This document shows, piece after piece, positions 1 through 11,218 of a DNA stretch of 64,000 bases. A program made the translations under genes and the position numbers. The DNA comes from Clarireedia homoeocarpa (taxonomy: Eukaryota; Ascomycota; Leotiomycetes; Helotiales; Rutstroemiaceae). Within the stretch, counting starts at the first letter, position 1; the number at the start of each line of letters is the position of its first letter. Under the pieces are notes generated by a model. The model did not search any database. It saw nothing but the letters and a program-made list of their open reading frames with translations, and was not told where the DNA came from. The stretch lies in the NCBI GenBank assembly GCA_001465935.1, contig LNKV01000009.1, positions 372,001 through 436,000 on the forward strand, in the 5' to 3' direction.

Positions 1-798
1 CCCACTTCCGACATCAAACACCACACCATGCACCTTCAGCCCCCTCTCCTTCACCGCATCCTCCACCACATGGTTCCCCAGCAGCACCTCAACACCTCTC
101 TTCACGTTCAACTCCGCTAACCGGACTGCCCTCTCTCCGGACTCTTTGATGCCCTCTAGTTCCGCCTCATTTTGGCGCACAATCGCCTTCAGAGGACTCA
201 ACCATGTGTCGAGCACACCTCCGACGCGAGCGCTGCCGAGAGCGGCGGCGGCGCCTCCGCAGCAGGTGTGTCCGCAGAGGACGATGTGTTTTACTTTGAG
301 GTGCGCGACGGCATATTCAATCACGGCGCTAGAGTTGATGTCGGATGGGTTGACGATGTTCGCGATGTTGCGGTGCACGAAGACATCGCCGGGTTGGAGA
401 CCGAGGACAGTGGTTTCGGGAACGCGGGAGTCGGAGCAACCGAGCCAAACTGGGTGTTTAAGCATTAGTCTACATGTTTGTTGCGGGGGAAGGCTCTACG
501 ATGGATCAAAATGGTGGAGGAAGAGGTACAGGTAGGTGGTTGGTAAGGCGGTCCGGAGAAAAGGAAGAATACTCACGGATACTAGGAGATTGTCCTTGGG
601 CGAGTGTTGGGAAGAATTTAGGATTCTGATGGCTTTTGTATCCTGCCCATGCGGCGTTGGAGCTCAGAGCATACTCGAAAGGGTTGTCTGGCTTTTTGTT
701 AGCATTCAATTGCCTTCACCTCCGGAATCTGCTCCCATGCGCAGGCCCCGCGGAATCGCGGACAGTGGGTAGTAGGGGAAACCCTCACCGGTTGCCAT
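1..798 (-). CDS. Beta-carbonic anhydrase, C-terminus cut by window edge
   Basis: Hydrates CO2 to bicarbonate; fungal Nce103-type enzymes supply bicarbonate for carboxylation reactions. The model joins 789-798 (ATGGCAACCG), 577-687 and <1-449, with donors GTGAGG and GTGAGT and acceptors just after GCTAAC/CTAAT branch sites. The joined protein starts MATDNPFEYALSSNAAWAGY. Zinc ligands are visible as C45 (in LGCSDSR), H101 and C104 (in CGHTCCGG), with the D47/R49 dyad of the beta class. About 190 residues are inside the window; fungal enzymes are about 220-240, so some 40 C-terminal residues lie beyond base 1. All catalytic residues are present. Confidence in the family is very high; the very short first exon is inferred from phase and splice signals. 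Confidence 0.93.
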
Positions 799-2343
799 GT
801 CTCTGCAATATTGTTACGATAGTATTCGTTGATGGGCTTATGGTACAGGAAGTTGCGCTATGTGAGCAATCTCACAGCAAGTATAGATATTGAGTAAAGT
901 GTAGGTAATACGTGTTGATGTGGTTATGAATTTGTTGAGTTGCGAATATTAAATATTGTGAGCGCAGCGGGAGTCCGTCGGGTCGGGAACAAGGATCTTG
1001 GCTAGAAGCAGGGGGTAGGTACAAATGACTGCATAACGATAAGAGACACACGGATAGTTGCTACCAATCAGAAGTTGTCAATTCGCGTGGATGAAGCTGT
1101 GGCGACGTTTTTGAAGAAATGATATGAAGATTTTGGGAAGATTTTGGGAAGATTTCATCTGATAAAATGAGAGAGGCAGGGCGGCTGTCTTTGGATTTAT
1201 GCTGGTGGTTGTACTATGTAACAAGAAGTCCAGACCAAGACCAAGACCAAGACCAAGACCAAGACCAAGACCAAGACCAACCAAGACCAACCCCAATCCC
1301 AATCCCAATCCAATCCCACACCCAATCCCATGCCCATGCCACTAGAATCTTACCCAAAAGATCTCCTGGGAGGGGGAGTCTCGGCGTTCGCTCTCAAACC
1401 GCCGTTGCTGTCGCGGATCTGTCCGGGCATCCCTCGAATCCCTTTCACTGCAACGAACGACGCCATATCATGGTAATTCATATGCTATATATTCTTGACT
1501 GGGATCCAAACCGCCATTCTGAGACGCAGATGATAAAATGCCTCAGATCTATACATATAAAGTAAGGGAACCGTAGTTGAAATCTGTCACGTTATTGTTA
1601 TGCAAACTTCAAATTCGACGGTCGATGTGAAGCCCGGATTTGTGGCTGGCCTGGAGTCCCATCGTTGACTCCGTTTCTCCATGGAAAAAAAAGGTCTTCG
1701 GCCTTTCCACACCATGGGCTTGGCCGACCTTGGCCAACATTTCAAGGAAAAAAAAAGAAAGGAAAAAAGTAAGATTGTTACCAGGTTATCCTGGATTTGG
1801 AAAATCCGAGATGATGATTGAGCATACAATGATTGATGACCAGAAGAAATATGGCGAAGAGGGTTTAGACAACTTATACGACCATTGCGCTTTCGGAGTT
1901 CCTTGCAGGCTCTTATCATGTTAGATTCCGCTTGACTTGCTGTTGTGTATTGATTAGTCCGAATCGATATGTTCTTCAGGTTGTGATATTCAATGCTGTT
2001 GTGTAATCGCTTGTTAGTCCTGTGTTCGCCTTTCTTTGGGGATTTCTTCGGAACATCAAAATGTAAAATCCTCTCCTGCCTGAGATAGAATCTCGCAAAC
2101 ATGAAATCGGAAGGGTACTTGAGAGACAGTCTCAATTGAACGCCGGGACACCACAGTAGCCCCACAAGAACACCAAAGCACATTCAACTATCTTCAATTA
2201 AAGATCAAAACATTTATGTTATCATGCGGCCTTGTATTGGGTCATTGTTTAATTTTATCAAAAAAGCTGCTTTGCCTAGCTGAGTCCCTGCCGTGCCATA
2301 ATATCATAAAAACGCCGTAATTTAATTCCCATTACGATGACAT
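799..2343. other. Intergenic: carbonic anhydrase promoter and eL8 3' side
   Basis: No gene is convincing here. It holds the upstream region of the carbonic anhydrase gene, a CCAAGA hexanucleotide microsatellite, A-rich runs near 1687-1770 and the 3' flank of the eL8 gene. Confidence 0.6.
1230..1340. repeat. CCAAGA microsatellite and CCAATC-rich tail
   Basis: About nine tandem copies of CCAAGA (roughly 1235-1290) run into irregular CCCAAT/CCCATG units up to about 1340. It would read as an Asp-Gln repeat, but no gene context supports translation. Confidence 0.9.
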
Positions 2344-3424
2344 TTAGATCTTGATGGCGCTGTCAAGTGCCTTGCGCTTCTTCTCTGTGCGGGCATTAGC
2401 CTTAGCACCCATGATTCCACCTCCCCAGTGTCTGGTGACAGAGTCATCGTGTTGGTCCTTGATGGCTTGAACCAATTTTGACAACTCGGACTTATCCTCA
2501 GAGCGGATCTCTGTGAGAGCAACAACAGCAGCGGTCTTCTTGTGGACAACAGTGCCGAGTCTGGCCTTGCCCTTGATAATGGCGTAAGGGACACCCATTT
2601 TCTTACACAAAGCGGGAAGGAAGATGACCAATTCGATTGGGTCAACATCGTTAGGGATGAGGACCAAAGAGGCCTTCTTGGCTTCGATCAAACCAACAAC
2701 GTGGTTGAGACCGTACTTGACGGCATATGGCTTCTTGCTGACATCCTCCTTCTTCTTACCCTCCTTAATGGCGGTAGCCTCCTTCAACAAACGCTCCTTC
2801 TTCTCGGTCTTGCTTTCAGGGCGGTACTTGTTGAGAAGCTTGAGAGCCTGAGCGGCGGTGTTGCGGTCGAGAACGTGTTGGAATTGGGCAATCGCAGGTG
2901 GGACCTTCAGTCTCAAGTTGAGGATCTTCTTTTGGCGTTGAAGACGGACATACTCGGGCCACTTCACCATACGCGAAAGGTTTCTCCTGGGCTGGATGTC
3001 TTGACCGATACCGAAGTTACGGGTGCGCTTCTCGATGAGAGGGTTCTTCAACAGATTAGCGCTGGTTTACATATCAGTATCTCATAGGGTTGACATACCT
3101 TTGCTGCCTTCTTTCCTGCACCAGCTTTTGACTGGGGGAATGGGGCTGGCGCCGCCTTCTTTCCGGATTTTGGAGGCTGTCATTGAGAAAAGAAGACATC
3201 AGCGAATGTGTTCACCAAGTATCTTCTTTGAACTCTAAAGAGACTACGGAGGCATTTCTGCACACACATAGCTCAAGCCAAATCATCATCAAAAATACCC
3301 GAGGGTAGATTGATAGAAAATGCATCTCGACGTGCGATTGCTCGTAGAGGTACGAGAGCGATGGCGAGTCGTAATCACTTCATTGTGATAGTAATAAAAT
3401 CAAACATAATAAGAAGCTTACCAT
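2344..3424 (-). CDS. RPL8: 60S ribosomal protein eL8 (L7Ae family)
   Basis: Structural protein of the large ribosomal subunit; L7Ae-family RNA-binding fold. Model: 3422-3424 (ATG only), 3099-3176, 2344-3045; 260 residues, matching the usual length of about 260. The N-terminus MPPKSGKKAAPAPFPQ, then NPLIEKRTRNFGIGQDIQP and the L7Ae core around GLNHVVGLIEAKKASLVLI are diagnostic. The start codon sits alone on its own exon (ATG followed by GTAAGC), a layout common in fungal ribosomal-protein genes, and the first intron is about 245 bp. It diverges from NCS6 across a region under 300 bp, so both may share promoter elements. High confidence. Confidence 0.97.
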
Positions 3425-3714
3425 ATTGATCGAGACGCTGGTTTGTCGAAGCAGCGAGTTTGGTGTCGAGTCGTTGATGTCGTCGAGAGGAATGGAAGAA
3501 AAAGAATTTACGAAAATTCGCGAGAACAACTGTGTGCGAGCGCTAGGGCACTAAAATCTTGGCACGCTAATCCACTCTTGCACGTGAAGCGGCCGAAGCG
3601 GGATGTTGCGATAAAAGTTCGCAGTGCTAATCGCCAACATCTTCCCCGCGACGATCTGGGGAACATCGAACATTTGGATTTTTTTGGTGCTTGGTAGCTC
3701 TGACTTTCCCCAGA
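3425..3714. promoter_or_regulatory. Bidirectional promoter eL8 / NCS6
   Basis: The 290 bases between the eL8 ATG (minus) and the NCS6 ATG (plus) must hold both core promoters, 5' leaders included. No TATA box stands out. Position is seen; function is inferred. Confidence 0.6.
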
Positions 3715-5010
3715 ATGGCGCCCGTACCGTGTGCGATATGCAAAAGTGCACGCGCTCTCATAATACGGCCAAAGAATCACCAGAAATTGTGCAAAGCATG
3801 TTTCATCGCCATCTTCGAAGCGGAGATCCACCATACAATTACCTCGACATCGCTCTTCTCACCAGGAGACCGAATAGCGATCGGCGCATCAGGCGGAAAG
3901 GACTCGACTGTGCTTGCATCCGTACTGAAAACCCTGAACGAACGATATAATTATGGCCTTGAACTTGTTCTGCTTAGTATAGACGAAGGAATCAAAGGAT
4001 ATCGAGATGATTCACTCGAAACCGTTAAGCGCAATGCGGTGCAGTACGAAATGCCACTGAAAATAGTAGGCTACGATGAATTATACGGATGGACTATGGA
4101 CCAAGTGGTGGAGACTATAGGCAAGAAAGGTAACTGTACATATTGCGGTGTCTTCCGGCGACAGGCTTTAGATCGAGGAGCGAAAATGTTAGGTATAAAA
4201 CATGTAGTCACAGGACACAATGCGGATGACGTCGCGGAAACTATCCTGATGAATTTACTGCGCGGTGACTTGCCCCGGTTAGCAAGAAGTACGAGTATTG
4301 TCACTGGCGACGAAACAAGCGATGTTCGACGAAGCAAGCCTTTGAAATATGCATACGAGAAGGAGATTGTGCTGTATGCACATCATAAGAAGCTGGACTA
4401 CTTCAGTACGGAATGTCTATACAGCCCCGAGGCTTTTCGCGGTAGTGCACGAACTTTGATCAAGAATTTGGAAAGGGTACGGCCTAGTGCAATCCTAGAT
4501 GTTGTGCGCAGCGGGGAAGATATGGCAAAATTAGTACCACCAGAAGTTAGCAGTGTTAGCCATTGCAAAAGTCAGAAGGTCTTGCTAGCAAACGCCGATG
4601 GCGAAGATGAAAACGCTGGGGGCTGCGGGACTAACGGCAGATCGAGTGGTGGAGAAATGGCTGATATGGAAAAGAAGCTTCAAGCGGATGAGGAGGCTGC
4701 CGGAAGGGAGGTCGATGTAGCCTCTCTTGCATGGAATGGCACAAATGGTGAACGCCACGACGGGGTAGAGGAGAAACCTGAACCTCGGAAAGGATCAAAG
4801 AAGGATTCCAGAAAGATCACCAGACAGACCTTGGGTACTTGCAAGAAATGCGGTTACATGTCGAGTCAAGAAATCTGTAAGGCATGCGTCTTGTTGGAAG
4901 GTTTGAACAAGAACCGGCCAAAGATGGAAATTGAAGTGGACGTGGAGGAGGAGGAAGAGAGCTCTACATTAAGAAGGAGAATGGAGGGGTTAGCCTTGGC
5001 TGCGGGTTAG
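3715..5010 (+). CDS. NCS6: Cytoplasmic tRNA 2-thiolation protein 1 (Ncs6/Ctu1)
   Basis: Adenylates U34 of the wobble position of Lys, Glu and Gln tRNAs so that sulfur from Urm1 can be inserted; works with Ncs2 in the cytosol. The gene is a single exon of 431 residues. The start is the ATG giving MAPVPCAICKSARAL; in-frame upstream codons contain no earlier ATG. Visible: N-terminal zinc-type cysteines (CAICK and CKACF), the PP-loop SGGKDS at residues 59-64, the central CTYCG motif and HNADD, and a C-terminal CKKCGYMSSQEICKACV pair. A charged linker of about 100 residues before the last zinc motif is longer than in yeast but usual in filamentous fungi. High confidence. Confidence 0.96.
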   Translation: MAPVPCAICKSARALIIRPKNHQKLCKACFIAIFEAEIHHTITSTSLFSPGDRIAIGASGGKDSTVLASVLKTLNERYNYGLELVLLSIDEGIKGYRDDSLETVKRNAVQYEMPLKIVGYDELYGWTMDQVVETIGKKGNCTYCGVFRRQALDRGAKMLGIKHVVTGHNADDVAETILMNLLRGDLPRLARSTSIVTGDETSDVRRSKPLKYAYEKEIVLYAHHKKLDYFSTECLYSPEAFRGSARTLIKNLERVRPSAILDVVRSGEDMAKLVPPEVSSVSHCKSQKVLLANADGEDENAGGCGTNGRSSGGEMADMEKKLQADEEAAGREVDVASLAWNGTNGERHDGVEEKPEPRKGSKKDSRKITRQTLGTCKKCGYMSSQEICKACVLLEGLNKNRPKMEIEVDVEEEEESSTLRRRMEGLALAAG

Positions 5011-6015
5011 AATCTATAGATCACAATACCAATCGAGATTTATAATTGCACGTCGCGGTATTTTTTTCGTAGAGTGTGCGGGGAATCTAGATAGACAATG
5101 ACAAATTCAGTACTGTTAGTGTAAGCAATCGCTAGAGTTCTGACTTCTCTCTGTGCAAGACACTTGAATGGAAGACCAACTAGTCTTCTATAAGTATTGA
5201 TCTGACTTTGCTTCAGGAGTGGTTGCAACTGAACTCAAGGATGGTGGAAATACCAGTGGTATCACCTTTTACTAGTTTTGGTGCAGCGAATGGAACGAAA
5301 GGAGATTGTTTGGCTAAGATGTCAAGACGTGGGCGGAAGGATGAAGACAATGACATAGCAGTGTCCAGCATTGGAGGTGCAAGTATACATGATCCGTGAA
5401 GACCCTAGCTGAAGGCATGTCAACCTTGTTTAGACTGTATGCGTATTTCTTGCTATTCTTTTGGATGTTTTCTCAGCCCACCCAAGTCTTGTTGGTGCCT
5501 CGAGTAATATAGCTTCAGCTGACAACACGAATCAATGTTTCTCTCGGGAGAAGAAGTAACACTGCATTAAACTTTGAAGTTAGAACTGATGTTGAAAATA
5601 TTCTCTTCTTCTTTCTCGCCAAAAGGTAAGGTCCATCTTCCCTTTGTGTAGGTATGATGCGGTAGTACAATCTGAGTGAAATCTAGGTAGAATTCTATCT
5701 AAAGAATCTTTGAAATATTTGCGGCAGGTATGGCACTTCTGCCATGTTCACATTGTGAGTTCTAGGCGTTGGATGCGTGCACCATCACTAGTGACGGATG
5801 GTGTTGTTGAGCTAGAAGCCTGACCTGGCGAGAACCATAAGGAATGCAACAAGCCCAAGTAGAACAGATGCTAAGAGAACGGCATAGTTTGCGTCTGCCC
5901 GCTGTTTCGTAATGATGCAGGTGTCGCTCAAAAGAAGGATGATAATAGGGCGGCCAAGAGTAAGCGGGGTTCGATGCAGATGAGACATGTTCAAGTTGGT
6001 CCAGGTGATTGCAAT
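5011..6015. other. Convergent intergenic region, NCS6 / RraA-like
   Basis: The 3' flanks of two convergent genes. An open frame on the minus strand (5812-5994) encodes one hydrophobic stretch but lacks other gene signals. Nothing else is supported. Confidence 0.55.
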
Positions 6016-6970
6016 TCATCCTCGGTGTTTTTGAAATGCTTCTTGAACTGATATCCCTTGCTGGACTTCATCTTTAACACGATCATCCGCAGTACAGAGA
6101 CCTGGCAGCATTGAAACCACCTCTGATATCTTAGACTGTGGAATGATGACCACCCCATTCTTCGGATCACAAAACGCTAGATCCCCAGGCTCGACAATGG
6201 TTTCTGAAATTTTCAATGGCACTTGTAGAGCATGAGGCTTGGATTCACCGCCAGCACCCACGACAGACGTGCCACGAGCCCAAATCTGCAGGTAACATGT
6301 CAGCAGGAAACTTTAAGGGAAAGATTGTCAATATTTCACATGTCCGGCAACGCAGCTTCATGAAATGAGAATTTAGATCCACAGCTAGGATCATCTGCCG
6401 ACAGGAGAAAGTCCAGAAGCTTACAGGGAGTCCGGTAGCCTCCAACTCGTCCAAATCCCGTACCCTGCCGCTAACCACGATACCTCGAGCATCAAGAACC
6501 TTGGCCCTTAAGGCCACGATTCCACCGAGAACTGCATTATTCTGGCCTTCAGGCTGACTTATGACTATAATTGACTTTGGAACTGTAAGGTCTACCCAAT
6601 GCTTGCCTTCGGGAATGTTGGGAGTAGGATATTTGGCAAGGTCGGTACTGCTCTTAGGCACAAAGACAACTGTTGAAACAGGAGCAAGCACATTCTCATT
6701 TGAAGAATTTGCTGACTTGTAGATAGGATTGAGATCGGGAAGGAAACCAGCACCAGGGACTTTGAGCTTGAGTAGCGCATCTGCAATGTCACATGCTGTG
6801 TATTGTTGTTTGAGGGTTTCGATTTGTTCCAGGGCGATGTTCTGGGCTGAAGTAGACATGACGCGAACTGGACCCCAAATACCTGCACGAGCTTTGATGG
6901 TATGGAGTTGTTGGCCCGTGAAAGGAACGATAGATAATTTAACACGAGAAAATCTGATTGAGATAGACAT
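6016..6970 (-). CDS. RraA-like / HMG aldolase family protein
   Basis: Member of the RraA/DlpA fold family, which in bacteria and plants includes 4-hydroxy-4-methyl-2-oxoglutarate aldolases and oxaloacetate decarboxylases; the substrate here is not known. Model: 6425-6970 plus 6016-6285, intron with GTAAGC donor and CTGCAG acceptor, 271 residues. The family signature GGIVALRAKVLDARGIVVSG followed by RVRDLDE is present; R171 and D172 match the conserved active-site Arg and metal-binding Asp. The start is uncertain: the ATG at 6970 gives a basic, Ser-rich leader (MSISIRFSRVKLS...) that could target mitochondria, while the ATG at 6859 (MSTSAQNIALEQ) starts right at the conserved domain. It is convergent with NCS6. 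Confidence 0.88.
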
Positions 6971-8709
6971 GGAGTTACGATCCCTCCGCACAAGTTCCGA
7001 AACAATATCAGGTGTGAAGAGAGAAGAGATGCATTCCATCCGGCCATCCATCCATCCTTCCAAAACCTCGGGTCGTCAGTTGATTGGCCTGCTGCTTGAA
7101 GATATTCAGCCCGCCGCTATAGGACTAGACAGTGTAACCCTAGCAGGAGCTACAGATGCACAATGAGGTCTAGTCCAGTATCACGATAAACTCTCTCATT
7201 GTACTTAAGTGCCATGCAGTGTTCACAGTCGATTGGTCTAGCTACATATTCACTTGCAGCTTCTCCAGGTCGGCCCAACCTTAAAAGAAAAGCTATTCAT
7301 ACTGTGCACCAACGCCTAGAAGTCCTAGATTCTCGTCTGCCCCTGAAATCTAGCCCTGCCTTTTGCAAACACGGACAAGGAGAAAAGCGGGATAGCCTAT
7401 GCTAACGCTGCAGGAAGGTCTTCCGAAGGACGAAGGATTGAGTGTGGCAAATCAGCCTAAATGAAGCTCTGGAAAGCTTGTCAGGCCTGTATCTCTGGCC
7501 TTCATACGTGCAACATTGAGGTCGTCGCGCATACAGGAACAGGGGCGACATTAGCGAATGTATGTCAGACTGCATTTTGAAGAAACGGGCAAATTTTTCA
7601 CATGGCGATCGATCCGTGGGATTCAGGATTCAGCAGATGTGCATTCCATCTTCCTGCTTTGATATAGGAGTGCGTTGTTTGAACAATAAGTCGCCACTTG
7701 TAGAGGTTGTTGCAGCGGAAGCAGTTTCCGGTATCATCATCGCAAGGACGTAAAAGGGCTACTGGCACCACCGCATGTAGCTCATGTATATGTAGATGTA
7801 GCGATACCGCTTCTCCGCCCGTACCTACAGTATCTTACATGTCACTACACCTAAAGGGGGATCGAGGTACTTCCGTCTGTCCATGAGCAGCTGCCTTATG
7901 CACTGGGAGAAGCCGAAATCCAGACAACGACTCAGAACGAACAACCTAGACCTTGCGACTGAACACGCCATTGACCACTGGCGGCGACCATTGACCACCG
8001 AACACCAACAACCAACCACCTTGACCAGCAAAGCCCTCCGCCAGATCACCCTTTCCTACATGCGAGTACTTCGTCCGCCTCGTACGTAGGTACGATATCC
8101 ACACCAAGAATCGTGCAGGACAATTGGTTGATGCTGGTCCTCTCGACCTCAGACCCAACAAATACCCCATTATATGGATAACCTTAACAATCAGAACCAA
8201 ACTCTGCCCGACTGTGCCAATCTTTGCTTGTTCCTCGGGAGGTAGCGAAGGGTTGTCGTTGGTTGCTCGCCAAAGCCCAAGGTTGTTGCCCCGCTATCAG
8301 AAATCCCGGTATTTTTGAACCTCTCAGGAAAAAGCGTGTGAAGGGTCCTCACTACCCACTACCAGCTACTAACTACTATCCCTCCATCTTCCACCTCACT
8401 CAATCCTACCTAGTCCATCCAAGGTATCCCGTTCCGTGGCGATTTTGATTGCGACTCTGCAAAACGTTTGGTCCACACTGGTGTCTCTTAACTGTCCATT
8501 CAAAAAGCAACCTTCCTCGACCCCTTGTCTTGTCGGCGCACAGAACTCCATTCAGTGATCCGGTACTTTGACAGTAGTCTTTACAAGAAACGATTACCGG
8601 TGCATATTTTAGGACTCGCACTTCTGCTCTGATTCGACCCACGCTCTCTCGAAGGAGTCCTATCAAACCTTCTGGCGGATGCTGATACTGTTCCGGTAGG
8701 CAAGTCAAG
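6971..8709. other. Intergenic, 1.7 kb
   Basis: Upstream flanks of the divergent RraA-like and WBP2-like genes. Only short, composition-driven open frames occur on both strands; I see no domain, RNA gene or strong repeat. Confidence 0.55.
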
Positions 8710-9717
8710 ATGTCAATAAAGTAAGTTGTTTCCTGTGGCTTCCTCTTGCATGTAGTATTTCATTGCTATCACTTCTACCCACCCTCCTTTCCCCCCACCT
8801 CCTTTCCTTCTTCTCATTCTCTCTTCTCATTCCTCTTCCGCCTTATTTGTTCTATCTATCATCATGTATGCCTTTCATCAAGAGCAGCATCTTTATACCT
8901 TGCATATGGCGCAAGAAGCAGTGCTAAGATCGGCTCGGGAAAAAAGTTGGGTGATGACCTCTCCGAACGAGGCTGGCTTCGTGAAGCTCCCCAATGAGCG
9001 CATCCTTTATACCTCGCCTCCTCGAATCAGTCTACAAATTTCTACGCCAACCGCAACTGCGGGCATTGAGCCATACGCGGCCAAATGCGATGCGGGAGTG
9101 GTTTTTGTTACAAATCAAAGGGTATGCAGAACAGGACCCTCGAGTTCGGAAGCTTTGACTGATTTTTTGCTCAGGTTGTTTACCTTCCAAGCAACCCAAC
9201 TACCGATCTCCAGTCTTTCAGTTCTCCTATTCTCAACCTACAAGATAGCCATGTTCGCGCCCCATTCTTTGGCGCGAACTACTGGACGGCTCTCTGCAAA
9301 CCGGTCCCTGGAGGTGGAATTCCACCAGATTATCCTGCAGTTGAAGTACGAATGACTTTTAGGGAAGGTGGGGCTTTTGATTTCCACACCTGCTTTGAAC
9401 AAATAAAAGAGCGATTGTACCAAGCATATACCGTCGCACGGGAGCATGGACAGCGCGGCACAACTGGAGTAGATTTGGCCAACATGGATTTGGAGCAATT
9501 ACCTGCATACGAAGCTGCGAGGGAGGTTACAAATGAAGAACCTGCTGTAGCTCAAGATAGCGGGGTAGCTGGAATAAGAACTCCAACTGGAAATCTATCA
9601 CAACCCGAGGACTTCACAGCACCAGCCGAGCCCCCGCCAGACTATGAAGCAGCACAAGCACAAGCTGTTTCAGTGGATCTGGATCAGCGATTACGAGAGC
9701 AGGCCGAAAGGCAGTAA
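8710..9717 (+). CDS. GRAM-domain WBP2-like protein with PPxY motifs
   Basis: Homologue of the WBP2/UPF0664 family: a GRAM (PH-like) domain followed by a flexible tail with WW-binding PPxY motifs; mammalian WBP2 acts as an adaptor for WW proteins such as YAP and Nedd4 ligases. Model: 8710-8720, 8947-9121, 9175-9717; 242 residues. The 11-base first exon joins to give MSINWVMTSPNEAGFVKLPN, the family's conserved N-terminus, which fixes both splice sites. Next come ERILYTSPPR, NQRVVYLPS, the SFSSPILNLQDSHVRAPFFG core and GGAFDFHTCFEQIKERL. PPDY occurs twice, in GGGIPPDYPAVE inside the domain and in PPPDYEAA in the tail, with an LPAYEAA variant between. A Rsp5-type ubiquitin ligase is a plausible partner (inference). 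Confidence 0.92.
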
Positions 9718-10296
9718 ACATCATGCACAAGTATGCTGTGTTCCCTACATTGTCACAATGGGGTGTTACGAAGTCATGATTGAATGAATATTAGGACGGT
9801 TTGGACAGAAATATGGCAGGAAAGGCGTTCTATCATTAATGATATATGAGACTGGGCACGAATGGTTTATGAAGGCTCGCAGGAAGAACTAGCTGTAAAG
9901 CGGCACTGCATGGCGTTCAGACTGGTGATGGATTGCTCGAGAGAGATATAGGTCTTGGTGCCTGAGGTATACAACTCTAGGTAAAACGGTACTCATTAGA
10001 TTGTATTTACCCATGAATGAAGAATGTTCATTGCATGCTGTCTCAAATTACTCGTCTTAACGCTTATCGCACCTAGAATTGTGTCGGAAAAACCAGGAAT
10101 TAAAACACAACTAGCTTAAAATCTTCAGTAGCCAATTAGAATCATTGAATCGCAACCTCATTTTTGGCGAGGTTCATTTCTCATCCGACACAACGGAATT
10201 TAACACTACCTAGCACTTTCTTCCCCCACGACGTCAACGTACAGCGACTTACAACAATCATACAATTGACTCTATAACTAAAGTTCGATTGTAGAG
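9718..10296. other. Intergenic, WBP2-like 3' flank and QCR6 promoter
   Basis: Moderately AT-rich spacer of 579 bases between two plus-strand genes. No gene or repeat seen. Confidence 0.6.
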
Positions 10297-11218
10297 ATGG
10301 GTTTCTTCGACAGCTGGAGCGACCTCGTGGCCGCTGCTACACCATGGAGTACTGTTGAAGCAGAGGCAGTATCCGGAGGTGCCAGCTCAGAAAAGACGCC
10401 TGCGCAGAAAGATGTCGGCGGAGAGGGAGAGGCCATTGTACGTGGTTAATGTTATCTTATTCATCTTGTTCTTTCGAGCTCTCTGCAACGGAAAAATCCC
10501 ACGACCTGGCTAAAGACTGCAATCGCGGGGAAAGGGAGTTACCTTGATACCCTGCGGAGGACGCGGAAGCAGCACAGCCGTCTTGAGGGCTCTTCATCTG
10601 GCCATGCAAGATTTTGGAAGCTGCAAACTGACATGAGTTACTAGGACCCATCCGGCCCAACACCAGACAAGAGGGCTAAGAACGACGACGACGATGATGA
10701 TGCACCTGCACCTGCACCAAAATCGCAGTCAAAGGATGAGGAGGAGGGTGGAGACGAAGATGAGGAAGAGGAAGAGGAAGAACTTGAGGATCCCAAAGAA
10801 AAGTTCGAGGAGGGTAAGTCTACTTTGCTTGAACTCTTGAGCAATTCATGAACATATCATTTGTCCGGATCATGCAAGCCCAGAGATCTGATATGTTTCG
10901 ACCTTCAATAAAGAATATGATATCACATCTAGAGTAGGAAGAGCATGACTAACCTTTTCAACAGAATGCAAGGAGTCCACAGGTTGCGCCCCCGCCAAGC
11001 ACCACTATGATGAGTGTGTTGAGCGTGTTACTAGTGCCAGTGATTCTGGGGACAAGAAGCACCCTGGCGAGGACTGTGTTGAAGAATGTACGTCTTGATA
11101 TTCCTACGGTATTTTGATTTCACCAAGATTATGACTAACCTCTAATACTGCAGTCTTCCACCTCGCACACTGCGCAACCGCTTGCGCTGCTCCTAAGCTT
11201 TGGAATGCTCTAAAGTAA
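10297..11218 (+). CDS. QCR6: Cytochrome bc1 complex hinge subunit (Qcr6)
   Basis: Acidic hinge protein of respiratory complex III, placed near cytochrome c1 on the intermembrane-space side and aiding its interaction with cytochrome c. Model: 10297-10437, 10645-10813, 10965-11087, 11154-11218; 165 residues. The start is MGFFDSWSDLVAAATPWSTV. A run of Asp/Glu (DDDDDDAPAPAP... then DEDEEEEEEELEDP) is the typical acidic segment. The paired cysteines in CKESTGC, HHYDECVERV, EDCVEE and HCATAC match the disulfide-forming CX9C-like helices, and the C-terminus FFHLAHC...APKLWNALK closely resembles the yeast ending. All junctions keep phase. Confidence 0.93.

Noticed and set aside
1587..2183. Minus-strand open frame of 198 codons
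   Set aside because: No recognisable domain, composition like the surrounding A-rich intergenic DNA, and no splice-linked extension.
5812..5994. Minus-strand 60-codon frame with one hydrophobic segment
   Set aside because: Sits in the 3' flank of the RraA-like gene with no promoter or splice evidence; one hydrophobic run is not enough.
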